This document shows, in pieces, positions 37,171 to 46,140 of a DNA stretch of 64,000 nt. This DNA is from Rummeliibacillus pycnus_A (GTDB lineage Bacteria > Bacillota > Bacilli > Bacillales_A > Planococcaceae). The notes beneath the pieces are model-generated. The model was not told the origin of the DNA. It did no database searches and saw only the letters and a list, made by a program, of their open reading frames with translations. The first letter of the stretch is position 1; each line of letters begins with the position of its first letter. The position numbers and the translations under genes are program-made. The stretch spans positions 4,278,001-4,342,000 of the forward strand of contig NZ_CP132291.1 in the NCBI RefSeq assembly GCF_044359855.1, given 5' to 3'.

Positions 37171-37938
37171 ATGATTGCAGTACCAACTGAACACTTTACT
37201 CTTATAAAAAAAGATCTTAAAGAAGCGCCAACTTTTGTACATAGTGTATTAGATTTAATTATTGAAGGTTCTGTATATGCAGATTCCGATAAATATAAAT
37301 CATTGCTCATTCAAACAGCTTCAGGATTGTATTTTGTTACAGGGTATTCTTCAAACGAGCTGTTTCTAAAAAGCGTTAGTATTTTTGAAAAATCAGTTAT
37401 TCAAGGTAAAAGATTCACATTATTTTCTAATGAAAGTACCTGGAATCAGTTGATTGAAAAGTATTTAGAAAATAAAGTAAAAAAAATAGAACGGTATTCT
37501 TTTTCTTTTGATTTATTAACATATAAAAATAGAAAAAGAAATAACTTTAAAGATTATGAAGTCTTCAAAATTAATAATTACATAATTGAACATTCTTTAG
37601 AATTTGATAAGAAATACTATGATGAATATTGGGATTCTACAGAGAATTTCCTTCAAAATGGGATTGGTTTTTGTGTATTAGAGAGAGAAAAGATAATTAG
37701 TGAAGGAGTTTCAATTTTTAAATCTGAAAACTATGCAGAAATAGATATAATAACAGACTCGAATTACAGAGGAAAAGGGTTAGCAAGTATTGTTGCTGAA
37801 CAATTTATTGATTATTGCCTCTCCGAAAACATTCAACCTCGCTGGGATTGCGATGTTGATAACGGTGCTTCAATAAATTTAGGTAGTAAATTAGGTTTTA
37901 TCAATCCCAAAAAATATGCTGTCTATATTATCAAATAG
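37171..37938 (+). CDS. GNAT family acetyltransferase (two-domain type)
   Basis: 255 residues from ATG 37171 (GGAGGTG at 8 nt). N-terminal alpha/beta part of unknown role, then a GNAT core with TDSNYRGKGLASIVAEQFI (acetyl-CoA loop) and GASINLGSKLGFINPKKY at the end. This is the PF12746-like GNAT type common in Bacillus. Substrate unknown. Confidence 0.7.
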   Translation: MIAVPTEHFTLIKKDLKEAPTFVHSVLDLIIEGSVYADSDKYKSLLIQTASGLYFVTGYSSNELFLKSVSIFEKSVIQGKRFTLFSNESTWNQLIEKYLENKVKKIERYSFSFDLLTYKNRKRNNFKDYEVFKINNYIIEHSLEFDKKYYDEYWDSTENFLQNGIGFCVLEREKIISEGVSIFKSENYAEIDIITDSNYRGKGLASIVAEQFIDYCLSENIQPRWDCDVDNGASINLGSKLGFINPKKYAVYIIK

Positions 37939-38178
37939 TTTGTGTTAATATAACTTTTTCTTTCAACTCGCTATTCTTCAATGTTTCTATAGAGAAAATG
38001 AATCGTGCCTTCTTTAGCTAAAGGGCCATTTAATTGAATAACGCATATTACGAAAAAATTAAAAATATGGATATTTATGGTAAAATGGATATGAGATTAT
38101 GAACAGAGGTATTTAAACTAATGGACAGGGTAGTTCAAGAAGGTAATGAATTCTTCAGAGATAAAGTAGAGGTTGAAC

Positions 38179-38475
38179 ATGAATCAATTATTTTTGTCAT
38201 TAAACGAAGCAGGTTTGATGTATAAGGGGCATACAGATCATGAAGATGTTGATTTCATTCTTTTTGAAACAGATGAGAATGGAACAACACACTCAGTGGA
38301 AGTGAATACATTCCAAATGCTATTCGGGGGTAAAGAGAGAAATCCTACCTATGAAGCTTTGTCGGGAACACATACTTTTAAATTTAGAGATACTCAATAT
38401 GCTATGACTGCTGAGGAAATGGGTTATCAAAAGTATTTCGACCAATGGAAGAAGCAAGGCTTGTTTAAATCTTAA
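38179..38475 (+). CDS. Hypothetical soluble protein
   Basis: 98 residues from ATG 38179 (TAGAGGTTG upstream; a TTG two codons earlier is less likely). Acidic N-terminal half, GTHTFKFRDTQYAMTAEE in the middle, helical end. No signal, membrane span or known motif. Confidence 0.5.
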   Translation: MNQLFLSLNEAGLMYKGHTDHEDVDFILFETDENGTTHSVEVNTFQMLFGGKERNPTYEALSGTHTFKFRDTQYAMTAEEMGYQKYFDQWKKQGLFKS

Positions 38476-38538
38476 CCAATAAATTGGTGCGTTTGTTCAA
38501 GAAGAACTAAATGACTTTTGGATTGAGACCATATTTTA

Positions 38539-38610
38539 ATTATTCCATTATAGGGCGCTTTTATGTAACAAGAAACAGCGCTTATCATTAAAGGGCCATT
38601 TTGTTAAAGA
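38539..38610 (+). repeat. Dispersed hairpin repeat, copy
   Basis: TTATTCCATTATAGGGCGC, then a TTTT/AACAAGAAACAGCGC arm, then CATTAAAGGGCCATTTTGTT. Confidence 0.6.
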
Positions 38611-38639
38611 AATCTTTTTTATAAAAGGGAGGGAAATCA

Positions 38640-39137
38640 ATGAGAAAATTTACCGTTATGGCTGTTTTATTGTTTGTTTTTATAATAAGTGGTTGTAATG
38701 GCATACTTACCAAAAATACAGATGGAAATGGAGTTTTAACAGGAAACAAGCCTCCAAAAGTAAATATAGAGATTGACAGAGAAACATATGAAACTAAACT
38801 GGGTTCATATTGTTGGGGACCTAAATCTAATGGAAAAGCCGAATGTGCTGATACTGCTGGTCCAGTAGAATTACTAAAAGGTAAAGAGCCTATACAAGTA
38901 CAGGCTGGTGAGAAAATCACATTGAAAATGGATTACAAACCGAAGCCCAACGAAGTTCATCTAACACAGATAAAAAATGAGAATGAAATGCAAATTGAGG
39001 TAAATGATAATCAGTTTATAGCCCCTAATGAAAAAGGTACTTATTTTTATGCCTATGATGTCTGGTGGATGGACGAGGAAGATAGAAATTTATCTCATGG
39101 TGATGCATTTTATGCTTTTGTCCTAGAAGTTAAATAA
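38640..39137 (+). CDS. Lipoprotein, unknown family
   Basis: 165 residues. Signal peptide with lipobox ISGC, Cys at residue 19. The mature domain has two Cys (in GSYCWGPK and KAECADT) that may form a disulfide and a closing segment YAYDVWWMDEEDRNLSHGDAFYAF. Anchored outside the membrane. GGGAGGG precedes the ATG. A terminator follows at 39168. Confidence 0.6.
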   Translation: MRKFTVMAVLLFVFIISGCNGILTKNTDGNGVLTGNKPPKVNIEIDRETYETKLGSYCWGPKSNGKAECADTAGPVELLKGKEPIQVQAGEKITLKMDYKPKPNEVHLTQIKNENEMQIEVNDNQFIAPNEKGTYFYAYDVWWMDEEDRNLSHGDAFYAFVLEVK

Positions 39138-39167
39138 TCGGACACTTTAATTGAGTAATGAAAAAAT

Positions 39168-39207
39168 CCTAATTTCTTCGCGTTAAATTGAGAAATTAGG
39201 CTTTTTA
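39168..39207 (+). terminator. Terminator of the lipoprotein gene
   Basis: CCTAATTTCT/AGAAATTAGG stem followed by CTTTTTAAT; same hairpin as at 34928. Confidence 0.75.
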
Positions 39208-39275
39208 ATATTGAAATTTCCTAAACGTTGTAGATCCGCATTTTCCTGACGGTACCCCTATAGAAGTATTATTAA

Positions 39276-39351
39276 TTATTCAATAATCGGGCGCTTTTCT
39301 GAAACAAAGAAAGTGTCTTTCTACAATTAAAGGCCCATATTCTTGAATAAC
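39276..39351 (+). repeat. Dispersed hairpin repeat, copy
   Basis: ATTATTCAATAATCGGGCGC start and AATTAAAGGCCCATATTCTT end, with a short AGAAAG-type arm between. Confidence 0.6.
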
Positions 39352-39410
39352 AGGTATATTGTATAATAGTTATATATTTTACATTTTATACAAATTCCGG
39401 AGTGTAGATA

Positions 39411-40019
39411 ATGAATTTGATTTGTGAGTCCGAAAAATTAGATAATTATTTACTCGAATTAAATGAAGTTAATTATTCTAACCCAATTATAAAAAAGAAA
39501 GCAGTAGAACTTTTCAATTCATCTCAAACCGAAATAGAAAAAGCTAAAATAGCTTTTGATTTTGTTCGTGATGAAATTTCTCATTCTTGGGATATTCAAT
39601 CGAAAGATGTTTCTTGTAATGCTTCAGAAGTTTTAAAGATTAAAGAGGGTATTTGCTATGCAAAATCACACCTCTTAGCTTCCTTATTACGTTTAGAGGG
39701 GATACCTACTGGTTTTTGTTATCAGAGATTGATGTTGTCTGATATACCTGAAAAAGGGTATTGTATTCACGCTTTAAATGCTATCTACTTTAAATCACTT
39801 AATAAATGGATTAGGGTAGATGCTCGTGGAAATAAAAAGGGAATTAATGCCCAATTTTCAATTGAAGAGGAAAAATTAGCTTTTCGTGTTAGTGAAGAAT
39901 TTGATGAAAAGGACTATCCCGTTATCTATACTAAGCCTCATCCTAAAATTGTGTCTGTTTTAAAAGAACATACGAATGCATTAGAAATGTATAAGTATCA
40001 CTTACCCTCAAGTTTGTAA
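39411..40019 (+). CDS. Transglutaminase-like protein
   Basis: 202 residues, soluble. The Cys-His-Asp triad of the transglutaminase-like cysteine protease fold is readable: KEGICYAKSHLLASLLR (Cys), GYCIHALNAIY (His) and WIRVDARGNK (Asp). Cytoplasmic since there is no signal. A free-standing enzyme of this kind could be a peptidase or cross-linker; the substrate is unknown. The ribosome site (GGAG) is about 8 nt before the ATG. Confidence 0.75.
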   Translation: MNLICESEKLDNYLLELNEVNYSNPIIKKKAVELFNSSQTEIEKAKIAFDFVRDEISHSWDIQSKDVSCNASEVLKIKEGICYAKSHLLASLLRLEGIPTGFCYQRLMLSDIPEKGYCIHALNAIYFKSLNKWIRVDARGNKKGINAQFSIEEEKLAFRVSEEFDEKDYPVIYTKPHPKIVSVLKEHTNALEMYKYHLPSSL

Positions 40020-40067
40020 TTGTTCTACTAAAAGTTGTCGAATTACCTTAACTTTCATAATAGAATT

Positions 40068-40138
40068 ACTCCATTAAATGGCCTTTTATCTAAAAAGGCA
40101 CAATTCTTTTTCAAGAATAGCGCCCGATAATTGAAATT
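40068..40138 (-). repeat. Dispersed hairpin repeat, inverted copy
   Basis: Reads on the minus strand as ATTATCGGGCGCTATTCTTG, then a hairpin arm, then AAAAGGCCATTTAATGGAGT. Confidence 0.55.
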
Positions 40139-40197
40139 CTTAAGCTACTGAAAATGGCTATCAATTAGTGAACTCTTGATTAATTTTGGGGCAAGAA

Positions 40198-40831
40198 ATG
40201 CGACACTTTAAAAACCGTTACTTGTTAATATTTTTTGCTTTGTTGTTAACAGGGTGTGTAAGTGTAGAAAAAGAAAAAACTTTAGAAAAGGAAAAATCGC
40301 CATTAACTACGCAAATAACCATTGAGTCATATAACATGAGCGAGAAAGAAAAACCTTCTTATTAGCAAGACAGGTGTGGGGCAAATTGAATTTTTCAAGC
40401 TGAATGGCACTCCGAAAGAAGATGATGAATTGCAATTTTCAGTAGAGGTATTTAAAAATGGTAAGTTTAAAGAGGAATTGCTAAAGACTTGGGATGGATC
40501 TGAAACAAAATATCAAGACAGCTTCATATCGTTTGGAATAAGTGACATCGAAAATGATGGCCATTCTTTAAAACTAATCATTGGTACATCATCTGGGATT
40601 GCTACAACGATTTATTCAAATAACATGAAATCTTCTTCTTTCAGTAAGCTAGTCGGCGAAAAAGTTACTTTAGAAAAAAATAAACCTGTTTACTTAGCAG
40701 CGTGGCTAGGCACTACTAAAAATGAACTGAGTTCTGGTGGAGGCGAAAATGGGGAACTACCCTCGGGTATTGAAGAAGCTGAACTCACATTTTTATACAA
40801 AGTTTTATGGACCGATAAAGAAACGAAATAA
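40198..40831 (+). pseudogene. Frameshifted lipoprotein gene
   Basis: ATG 40198 opens a lipoprotein signal (YLLIFFALLLTGC) and a Lys/Glu-rich linker, but stops after 55 codons. The remainder continues in another frame from the AAAAA run near 40349 as LLISKTGVGQIEFFKLNG through to VLWTDKETK. One base change in the homopolymer would restore about 210 residues. Family unknown. Confidence 0.7.
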
Positions 40832-40839
40832 TTTCCGGC

Positions 40840-40910
40840 TTATCCAACAATCAGGCGCGTTTCTCTAAGAAATCCGTCTGTTTTCATTTAAGGGCAATTT
40901 AATTGAATAG
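40840..40910 (+). repeat. Dispersed hairpin repeat, copy
   Basis: TTATCCAACAATCAGGCGCG start, TTTCTCTAAGAAA stem, CATTTAAGGGCAATTTAATT end. Confidence 0.55.
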
Positions 40911-40982
40911 GGAAGGAATTATTAGAAAGTAAATCGAAGTAAAAGTACTAACAAAGACTGTTAAGAATTATGAGGTGAAGAA

Positions 40983-41399
40983 ATGAAAAAGCAAAGAATT
41001 ATTGGACAAACAAAGGATGTCGGATTTCAAGTCGGAGTTAGAAGAACTTTTTCAATTTCACAGGAGAAAGCTTGGGAGCTTATTACTTCTAAGGAAGGAT
41101 TAGATTTATGGTTGGGTGAGAGTACTAGCATCATTCTTGAACCAGGTCAGAAATATTTAGCGAAAACGGGTGCAGGGGAAATTCGGATTGTTAAACCGTT
41201 ACAACAGCTTCGCCTAACATGGCAAAAAGAGGAATGGGAAAAACCCTCAACAGTTCAAGTCCGTATTATATCGAAAGCAAGTAATAAAACAACGATTAGT
41301 TTTCATCAAGAAAAGCTTGCCGATAAGAATTTTCGAGAGGAAATGAAAGTATATTGGGGAGAAATTCTAGATGGAATAACGGAAAGGCTGCAAAATTAA
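40983..41399 (+). CDS. SRPBCC (AHSA1-like) protein
   Basis: 138 residues. START/Bet v1-like helix-grip fold with family text AWELITSKEGLDLWLGE, QQLRLTWQKEEWEKPSTVQV and a C-terminal long helix. Such proteins bind hydrophobic ligands; the biological role is unknown. GAGGTGAAG precedes the ATG. Confidence 0.7.
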   Translation: MKKQRIIGQTKDVGFQVGVRRTFSISQEKAWELITSKEGLDLWLGESTSIILEPGQKYLAKTGAGEIRIVKPLQQLRLTWQKEEWEKPSTVQVRIISKASNKTTISFHQEKLADKNFREEMKVYWGEILDGITERLQN

Positions 41400-41494
41400 T
41401 TCGATTTAGACAAAGAAGGGTTGATGTGAAGTAGAATGCTTGCCCACTCGACTGAGTTTATAGTACGCAAAACCATAAGTGAGGAGAGGAAATT

Positions 41495-41992
41495 ATGATT
41501 AAACAACTGATCGTTGGCGACGCAACGCATGAACTGGCCGCTACGCGCCGCATTCTGGAAGGTTTGTCAGATGAACATATGTCTTGGAAGCCGCACGATA
41601 AATCAATGACGCTCGGAGGGCTAGCCACACATCTGATCAACCTGATAAATTGGCAAATTGCGATTTTTCAGTACCCTGAGTTCGATCTTGCGACCGTACC
41701 GCAGAGGAGAGAGGCTTTGAAAAAACGCGCTGACGTTCTGGAGGAGTTCGACGCGAACGTCGGTAAGTTAAAAAAGTTACTAGACGAATGCGATGAGAAA
41801 ATACTCGACAAGGAATGGACGCTGCGCCATGGCGACCATATTATCCTCCGCGAGCCGCGGGCAATTGCGCTCCGTACCTTCGGATTAAGTCACATGATTC
41901 ATCACCGTGCGCAACTCGGGGTTTATTTTCGTTTGCTTGATATTCCGGTACCGGGAATCTATGGTCCCTCGGCCGACGAGGAAGCCCAATGA
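41495..41992 (+). CDS. DinB family protein
   Basis: 165 residues, four-helix DinB/YfiT fold with likely metal-binding His residues in LGGLATHLINLINW and GLSHMIHHRAQLGVYFR, whose spacing fits the family. Probably a metal-dependent thiol S-transferase or damage-induced hydrolase. The gene is markedly more GC-rich than its neighbours, suggesting recent transfer. GAGGAG lies about 8 nt before the ATG. Confidence 0.8.
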   Translation: MIKQLIVGDATHELAATRRILEGLSDEHMSWKPHDKSMTLGGLATHLINLINWQIAIFQYPEFDLATVPQRREALKKRADVLEEFDANVGKLKKLLDECDEKILDKEWTLRHGDHIILREPRAIALRTFGLSHMIHHRAQLGVYFRLLDIPVPGIYGPSADEEAQ

Positions 41993-42164
41993 ATTACTTC
42001 TTTTTTCTTTGTTCTTGTTTATTGAATGGCCAGATTGTAAAGAACCGAAATAAGTCGAAAATAAAGGTGGAATTTGAAAAATTAAATCACATAAGCAGAT
42101 AAAATGAAAAAGAGAAATTTCTTGTTAAGGTTTAATTGATATGAAAAAGGAGATAATGACAAAG

Positions 42165-42203
42165 ATGACTACATTGCACGATGAAATTAATGCTAATTTG
42201 TAA
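42165..42203 (+). pseudogene. N-terminal stub of a second redoxin
   Basis: A short frame reads MTTLHDEINANL then stops. MTTLxxEI is how several Bacillus peroxiredoxin-like proteins begin, and the next gene is a redoxin. Confidence 0.3.
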
Positions 42204-42264
42204 TTTATCTTACATTAAATCTAAAATACAAAATAATACAAAAAAGTACAAACGGAGGAAAAGT

Positions 42265-42774
42265 ATGACTACATTTAATTTAGGTGACAAAGTTCCCGAT
42301 TTCACCCTTCCAACAACTAATGGTGAAAAATTCTCTTTTGTATCTCATCAAAATCAGCATAGAAGTTGGCATCTCATTATCTTTTTCAGAGGATCATGGT
42401 GTCCAGTTTGTAATCATGACTTAAAAGAGCTTGAAGAAAGCAAAAGTTTTTTTGAAGGCAAGAATGTACATCTTATTTCAATTTCAACAGATCAATTGGA
42501 TAATTTAAAGGAAATGGTTGATAAACATAACCTTACCTTTACTGTTTTAGCTGATGAAGATTTAAAGACATTAAAAGCATATGATGTTTTTTATCATGGA
42601 GAAGATGCTCCATATGAGGATCATGGCACGCATGGAGAGCCAGCGTATTTCCTTGTTGATGAAAATGGACAACTTCTATATCAACAGAGACAAACAAGTC
42701 CATTTGGACGCCCGTCATCTACTGAACTTCGCAAGATTGTCCAATATATTGGAAAAAATTTAAAGACGAATTAA
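42265..42774 (+). CDS. Peroxiredoxin-like (AhpC/TSA) protein
   Basis: 169 residues from ATG 42265 (CGGAGGAAAAG upstream). Thioredoxin fold with FRGSWCPVCNHDLKEL, so both an active Cys and a partner two residues on are present, as in bacterioferritin-comigratory or redoxin proteins. It would reduce peroxides using cellular thiols. A terminator follows within 30 nt. Confidence 0.8.
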   Translation: MTTFNLGDKVPDFTLPTTNGEKFSFVSHQNQHRSWHLIIFFRGSWCPVCNHDLKELEESKSFFEGKNVHLISISTDQLDNLKEMVDKHNLTFTVLADEDLKTLKAYDVFYHGEDAPYEDHGTHGEPAYFLVDENGQLLYQQRQTSPFGRPSSTELRKIVQYIGKNLKTN

Positions 42775-42798
42775 TAATAATAAATGTTACTTAACAAA

Positions 42799-42838
42799 AT
42801 GGCGCTTTCCTGTAGTAAGGAAAGTGCTTTTTTTTCTT
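42799..42838 (+). terminator. Rho-independent terminator
   Basis: GCGCTTTCC ... GGAAAGTGC stem, followed by eight T residues. Confidence 0.75.
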
Positions 42839-42851
42839 GTATTTGAATGGT

Positions 42852-43184
42852 TCCCATGGATCCGGCTATATTGTTATTGTTTAAGATTTTGCTGATCAAC
42901 CTGAAGATAATTTAGATAACCTATATATTTATAAAACTTTAGTTAAAAGTTTAAAGGATATTAAAAACCAACGACAAGTTGTAATAGTTACACATAATTC
43001 AACATTAGTAACTTATGCTGATGAATAACAAGTAGTAGTAGTATTAGAATCAAATGATACAAACAGTATCCTCAAAAAGCAGGGATATATTAGTGATAAA
43101 AATATTATGAGTCATATAATAAATTATTTAGAAGGGGGAAAAGATGCGTTTAGGAGAAAACAAGAGATTATCAAACAATTTTAG
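42852..43184 (+). pseudogene. TrlF/SMC-like ATPase C-terminal remnant
   Basis: In one frame with two in-frame stops: DQPEDNLDN (Walker B-like), RQVVIVTHNSTLVTYADE, and NYLEGGKDAFRRKQEII near the end. This is the signature C-terminus of defence-associated AAA/SMC-type ATPases such as TrlF. Everything upstream is missing. Confidence 0.65.
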
Positions 43185-43250
43185 AAAGTGAATTTGATTA
43201 GCTTCAACCTTTAGATACTTAACAAAATTTAATGATTCTAGCTTTGAATA

Positions 43251-43294
43251 AAGAATACCACTCCTGTTATTCAGTAGGAGTGGTATTCTTTCTA
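43251..43294. terminator. Hairpin between two remnants
   Basis: AAGAATACCACTCCT against its complement around TTATTCAGT, followed by T residues. It lies at the 3' end of the integrase remnant on the other strand. Confidence 0.7.
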
Positions 43295-43400
43295 TGCTTA
43301 TCCATTTTATCAAACACCTTTTCGCCATCTTTATTCGCATGTTTGTGTATAGTGAAGTTGTTTTAATATCTTTATGCCCGAGGTAGCTTACGCTCTTAAT
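43262..43400 (-). pseudogene. Tyrosine integrase C-terminal remnant
   Basis: On the minus strand: SVSYLGHKDIKTTSLYTN (box II with the LGH and the YT of the catalytic tyrosine), then a one-base shift and HANKDGEKVFDKMDKHRK to a stop. No upstream part remains. It marks a former integration event immediately left of the LXG array. Confidence 0.7.
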
Positions 43401-43403
43401 TAC

Positions 43404-43530
43404 TACACATTTGAAGGAGTAGCTAATGGTCGCGCAATTATTTCTAATTACACATTAGATTACGATACTAGTGTAATTACTGTAACTAAAGATACTGTAG
43501 ATAATCGTCTTGTTGTAACTCCAGTATAGG
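43404..43530 (+). pseudogene. Unidentified C-terminal gene fragment
   Basis: Open stretch reading YYTFEGVANGRAIISNYTLD and ending RLVVTPV. Beta-rich, no start codon. The following terminator resembles those of the LXG array. Family not recognised. Confidence 0.4.
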
Positions 43531-43539
43531 GTACGAGTA

Positions 43540-43578
43540 AGGTCCTTAATCTCTTCGGAGGTTAAGGGCTTTTTTCTG
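43540..43578 (+). terminator. Terminator, LXG-array type
   Basis: GTCCTTAATCTCTTCGGAGG then TTAAGGGCTTTTTT. It resembles the AGTCTTTAATCTCTACCGAG text of the spacer repeats. Confidence 0.6.
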
Positions 43579-43719
43579 TAATTATATGGGTAAACGATAC
43601 CATTTCCAATAAATAGGTAAAATTAATCTTAATAGTATTTTTTTTACATGATATAATTTATAAAATTTAACATAATTTCATCATGCTTCCGAATTGGTTA
43701 TTGGTCACTTGATTGAAGT

Positions 43720-43860
43720 GAGAAACTCCATCAAGCGCTCGAACAAGCTTTAAAAGCCTACAAAGTCCTATTAATACAAAACGAAGAGGCAAGCAGACAA
43801 GCTGTTCAGAGTATGATGGAGTTGGATCATCAGCTGGGGGATTATACACTGTTGAAATAA
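43720..43860 (+). pseudogene. LXG partner protein, C-terminal remnant
   Basis: 46 codons, EKLHQALEQALKAYKVLLIQ then QAVQSMMELDHQLG, ending YTLLK. The helical pattern and position just before an LXG gene fit the small alpha-helical partners (YwqH/YwqI-like, DUF5082/TIGR04197) that chaperone LXG toxins for type VII secretion. Stops occur upstream in this frame, so the N-terminal half is lost. Confidence 0.55.
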
Positions 43861-43896
43861 GAAATTTACACTGTGGGAAGTTTTACTTTATGCTAA

Positions 43897-45699
43897 GTGA
43901 GGTGGATCGATATTACGAAGATATTAGATGTTACTGGCTTACAGAATGGAATAAAGGATACGCTCAAATCATTAAAAAATAAACAAAATGAGATAAAAGA
44001 TGTTGAAAAGGCAGTGAAAGGGATACTTACACTAGAAGATGCCTTTAAAGGAAAAAGCGGTGATGCGCTACGAGACTTTTATAAAGAAGTCCATATTCCA
44101 TTTATGTCCTATTATCAAGATTTTATAAAAGATTATGAGAGTAAACTAGATATCATGGACAAAGAATTACTTGCGCTAGAATCTGCTAGTGATGGTAGGA
44201 TTGTCGAAGAATTTTTAACAGGAGAGTTAAAAAATAGTCTGCAAAAAACAGCCAATCATACAATCACGCTAACAGACGATACGAATGATACGATTCTTTC
44301 GGTACAAGACATTGTTGCATTACCACAATTAAGTGATGCATCCTTTCTTGAAGAAGTCAATGACGCGAAAAAACAAATTAATGATACAGTAGAAAAAGTT
44401 CATCAATTTGATTACAATCAAACTGAAGCACTAGAACAATTATCCAAAGATGTATCGAACATGCAAAACTACATAAACGGGATTAAATCGCTAACTAACA
44501 GCGGGAAACTCCAACTAGAAAACTATGCAAGCGGTACCTTAAATAAGTATCAATTGGATGATTGGCTTACGGACGTAGGAGGCACCTGTCCTAGAGCAGA
44601 CACAGAAGAAGTCGATAAAATCGAAGAACTGAAAGAGAAACTTTTAAAGGCATCTTCTGTAGATGAATATTTGAAGATTGCGGAAGAACTTGGCGATGCA
44701 AATCTAGATGAAGATCAGAAACAATTCATCACCATGCTGAAAACAGCGAAAGGTATCAAAGACGGCCTCTACGAATCGGGAAAAGACTTTGTGGTAGGGA
44801 TATTTGATGCCGTCCGCCATCCAGTAAAAACGGTAGAGAGCACAATCCAAGCGATAGCCCACCCAATCGAAACATACGATTATATTTCGAAATCAATCAG
44901 TGATTCTTTTGTTCGAGATGTGATTAACGGAGATGCCGAGTCACGTGCACGATGGATGTCCTATGCTTTTGGAACCGTCGTGACTTCCGTGGTAGGAACC
45001 AAAGGGGCAGGCGCTGTAACGAAGGCAGGAATGGCAACGACGAAAGCCGCTGCCAAAGCAGGAGTAAGCACAGTAAAGGGTGCACTAAAAGAAACCTCCA
45101 TCCCAAACTTATTTCCATATGCGCCCCAACACCAATTAGCTGGTGTGAATGTAGGCGGTGTGCCGTATAATACGGTGGATAGTGTTGGATTGAGAGATCG
45201 GTTGCTTTCTGTGGCTAAGGTGGAGACGAAGGGTAGCGGTAAGGGAGCTAAGGGTACTGGTGAAGGCAGTAAACATTTAAGTGATGTGAAAATTCCATCA
45301 GTAAGAAACAAGGAGTTTAATAAATGGTTTGATAATCTATCAGCAAAAGAATTTGAGGAAATGTGGAATAATCCTCAGTTGAGAAGTAAAATAGAAGATA
45401 GGATTAGACGTCCAGGAGGATACCATGAATGGCATCTTGTATCTAGAACACCTAAATTTAAGCAGTGGGGAATTAGTATGGATGACATTAAAGAAATGAG
45501 GTCTCTGACCAAAGATGTTGAATTTGTAAATCCACCTGGGCGCCATGGAAGCAGAGGTTCAACAAAAGCGCATAATGAAATTTTAAAGATTATTGATTCT
45601 GCCTCTGACTATGGAAGTTTTGTTAAGGGGCTTAATGAATGGGCTGAAAATAGAATGAAAAATGGCATTATGGATTTACCAGAAGATTTGAGGAGGTAA
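43897..45699 (+). CDS. LXG polymorphic toxin with nuclease-like tip
   Basis: About 600 residues. The LXG domain (residues 6-220, KILDVTGLQNGIKDTLK onward) targets type VII secretion. A linker leads to the pretoxin anchor (about 307-445, HPVKTVESTIQAIAHPI), which is repeated three times downstream. The tip (446-600) has PGGYHEWHLVSR and NPPGRHGSRGSTKAHNEI, a His-rich nuclease-like pattern. The start is odd: the AGGTGG ribosome site best serves an ATT codon at 43912 (family starts are M-x-K-I-L-D), while a GTG at 43897 overlaps it. The tip's last codons AGG AGG form the ribosome site of the next gene. Confidence 0.8.
   Translation: MRWIDITKILDVTGLQNGIKDTLKSLKNKQNEIKDVEKAVKGILTLEDAFKGKSGDALRDFYKEVHIPFMSYYQDFIKDYESKLDIMDKELLALESASDGRIVEEFLTGELKNSLQKTANHTITLTDDTNDTILSVQDIVALPQLSDASFLEEVNDAKKQINDTVEKVHQFDYNQTEALEQLSKDVSNMQNYINGIKSLTNSGKLQLENYASGTLNKYQLDDWLTDVGGTCPRADTEEVDKIEELKEKLLKASSVDEYLKIAEELGDANLDEDQKQFITMLKTAKGIKDGLYESGKDFVVGIFDAVRHPVKTVESTIQAIAHPIETYDYISKSISDSFVRDVINGDAESRARWMSYAFGTVVTSVVGTKGAGAVTKAGMATTKAAAKAGVSTVKGALKETSIPNLFPYAPQHQLAGVNVGGVPYNTVDSVGLRDRLLSVAKVETKGSGKGAKGTGEGSKHLSDVKIPSVRNKEFNKWFDNLSAKEFEEMWNNPQLRSKIEDRIRRPGGYHEWHLVSRTPKFKQWGISMDDIKEMRSLTKDVEFVNPPGRHGSRGSTKAHNEILKIIDSASDYGSFVKGLNEWAENRMKNGIMDLPEDLRR
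44818..45234 (+). repeat. Pretoxin anchor repeat R1 (inside the LXG gene)
   Basis: About 415 bp from CATCCAGTAAAAACGG to GTGGAGACGAAGGGTA. Near identical to R2 and R4 and slightly more diverged from R3. More GC-rich than the tips on either side. Confidence 0.9.
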
Positions 45700-45703
45700 A
45701 AAA

Positions 45704-46087
45704 ATGAAAAACGATGTTTCTTTATGGTTAGGATACTTTAGTGACTTTGATGAACTCGAAAAGTACACTGAAATAAAATATAATGAAGATGGAGATAGTA
45801 TCCCCTCTATTTTTGAAAAAGATTTTAAATTAGGTTATTATGATAGGGACTTAATTGAAAAAGACTGGATTCCTAATGCTGAAGATGACATAGGAAAAAT
45901 TTTGGTGGATTTTTCATATGATAATCAATTAATACAGCAGTACAATAACATTAAGTTAAAGTCTAAATACAATACTATCATTTTAATTTATAATTATGAT
46001 TATAGTAAAGAAAGTAAAATTGTTAACTTTCTAGATAAGATTACCTATAAGTTGGATTTTATAGGTACGGCAGAATATATAGATTAA
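45704..46087 (+). CDS. Immunity protein, Imm22-like
   Basis: 127 residues, acidic, starting VSLWLGYFSDFDELEKYTEI and with SIFEKDFKLGYYDRDLIEKD, the Imm22 pattern. It should bind and neutralise the tip of the LXG toxin whose stop is 4 nt upstream. The ribosome site AGGAGG lies inside the toxin's final Arg-Arg codons, coupling the two. A hairpin follows at 46141. Confidence 0.75.
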   Translation: MKNDVSLWLGYFSDFDELEKYTEIKYNEDGDSIPSIFEKDFKLGYYDRDLIEKDWIPNAEDDIGKILVDFSYDNQLIQQYNNIKLKSKYNTIILIYNYDYSKESKIVNFLDKITYKLDFIGTAEYID

Positions 46088-46140
46088 TACGAATAAAGTA
46101 TGTTTGCAGTAGAAAGAAAAAAATAGGCTATTAAAAAGTA

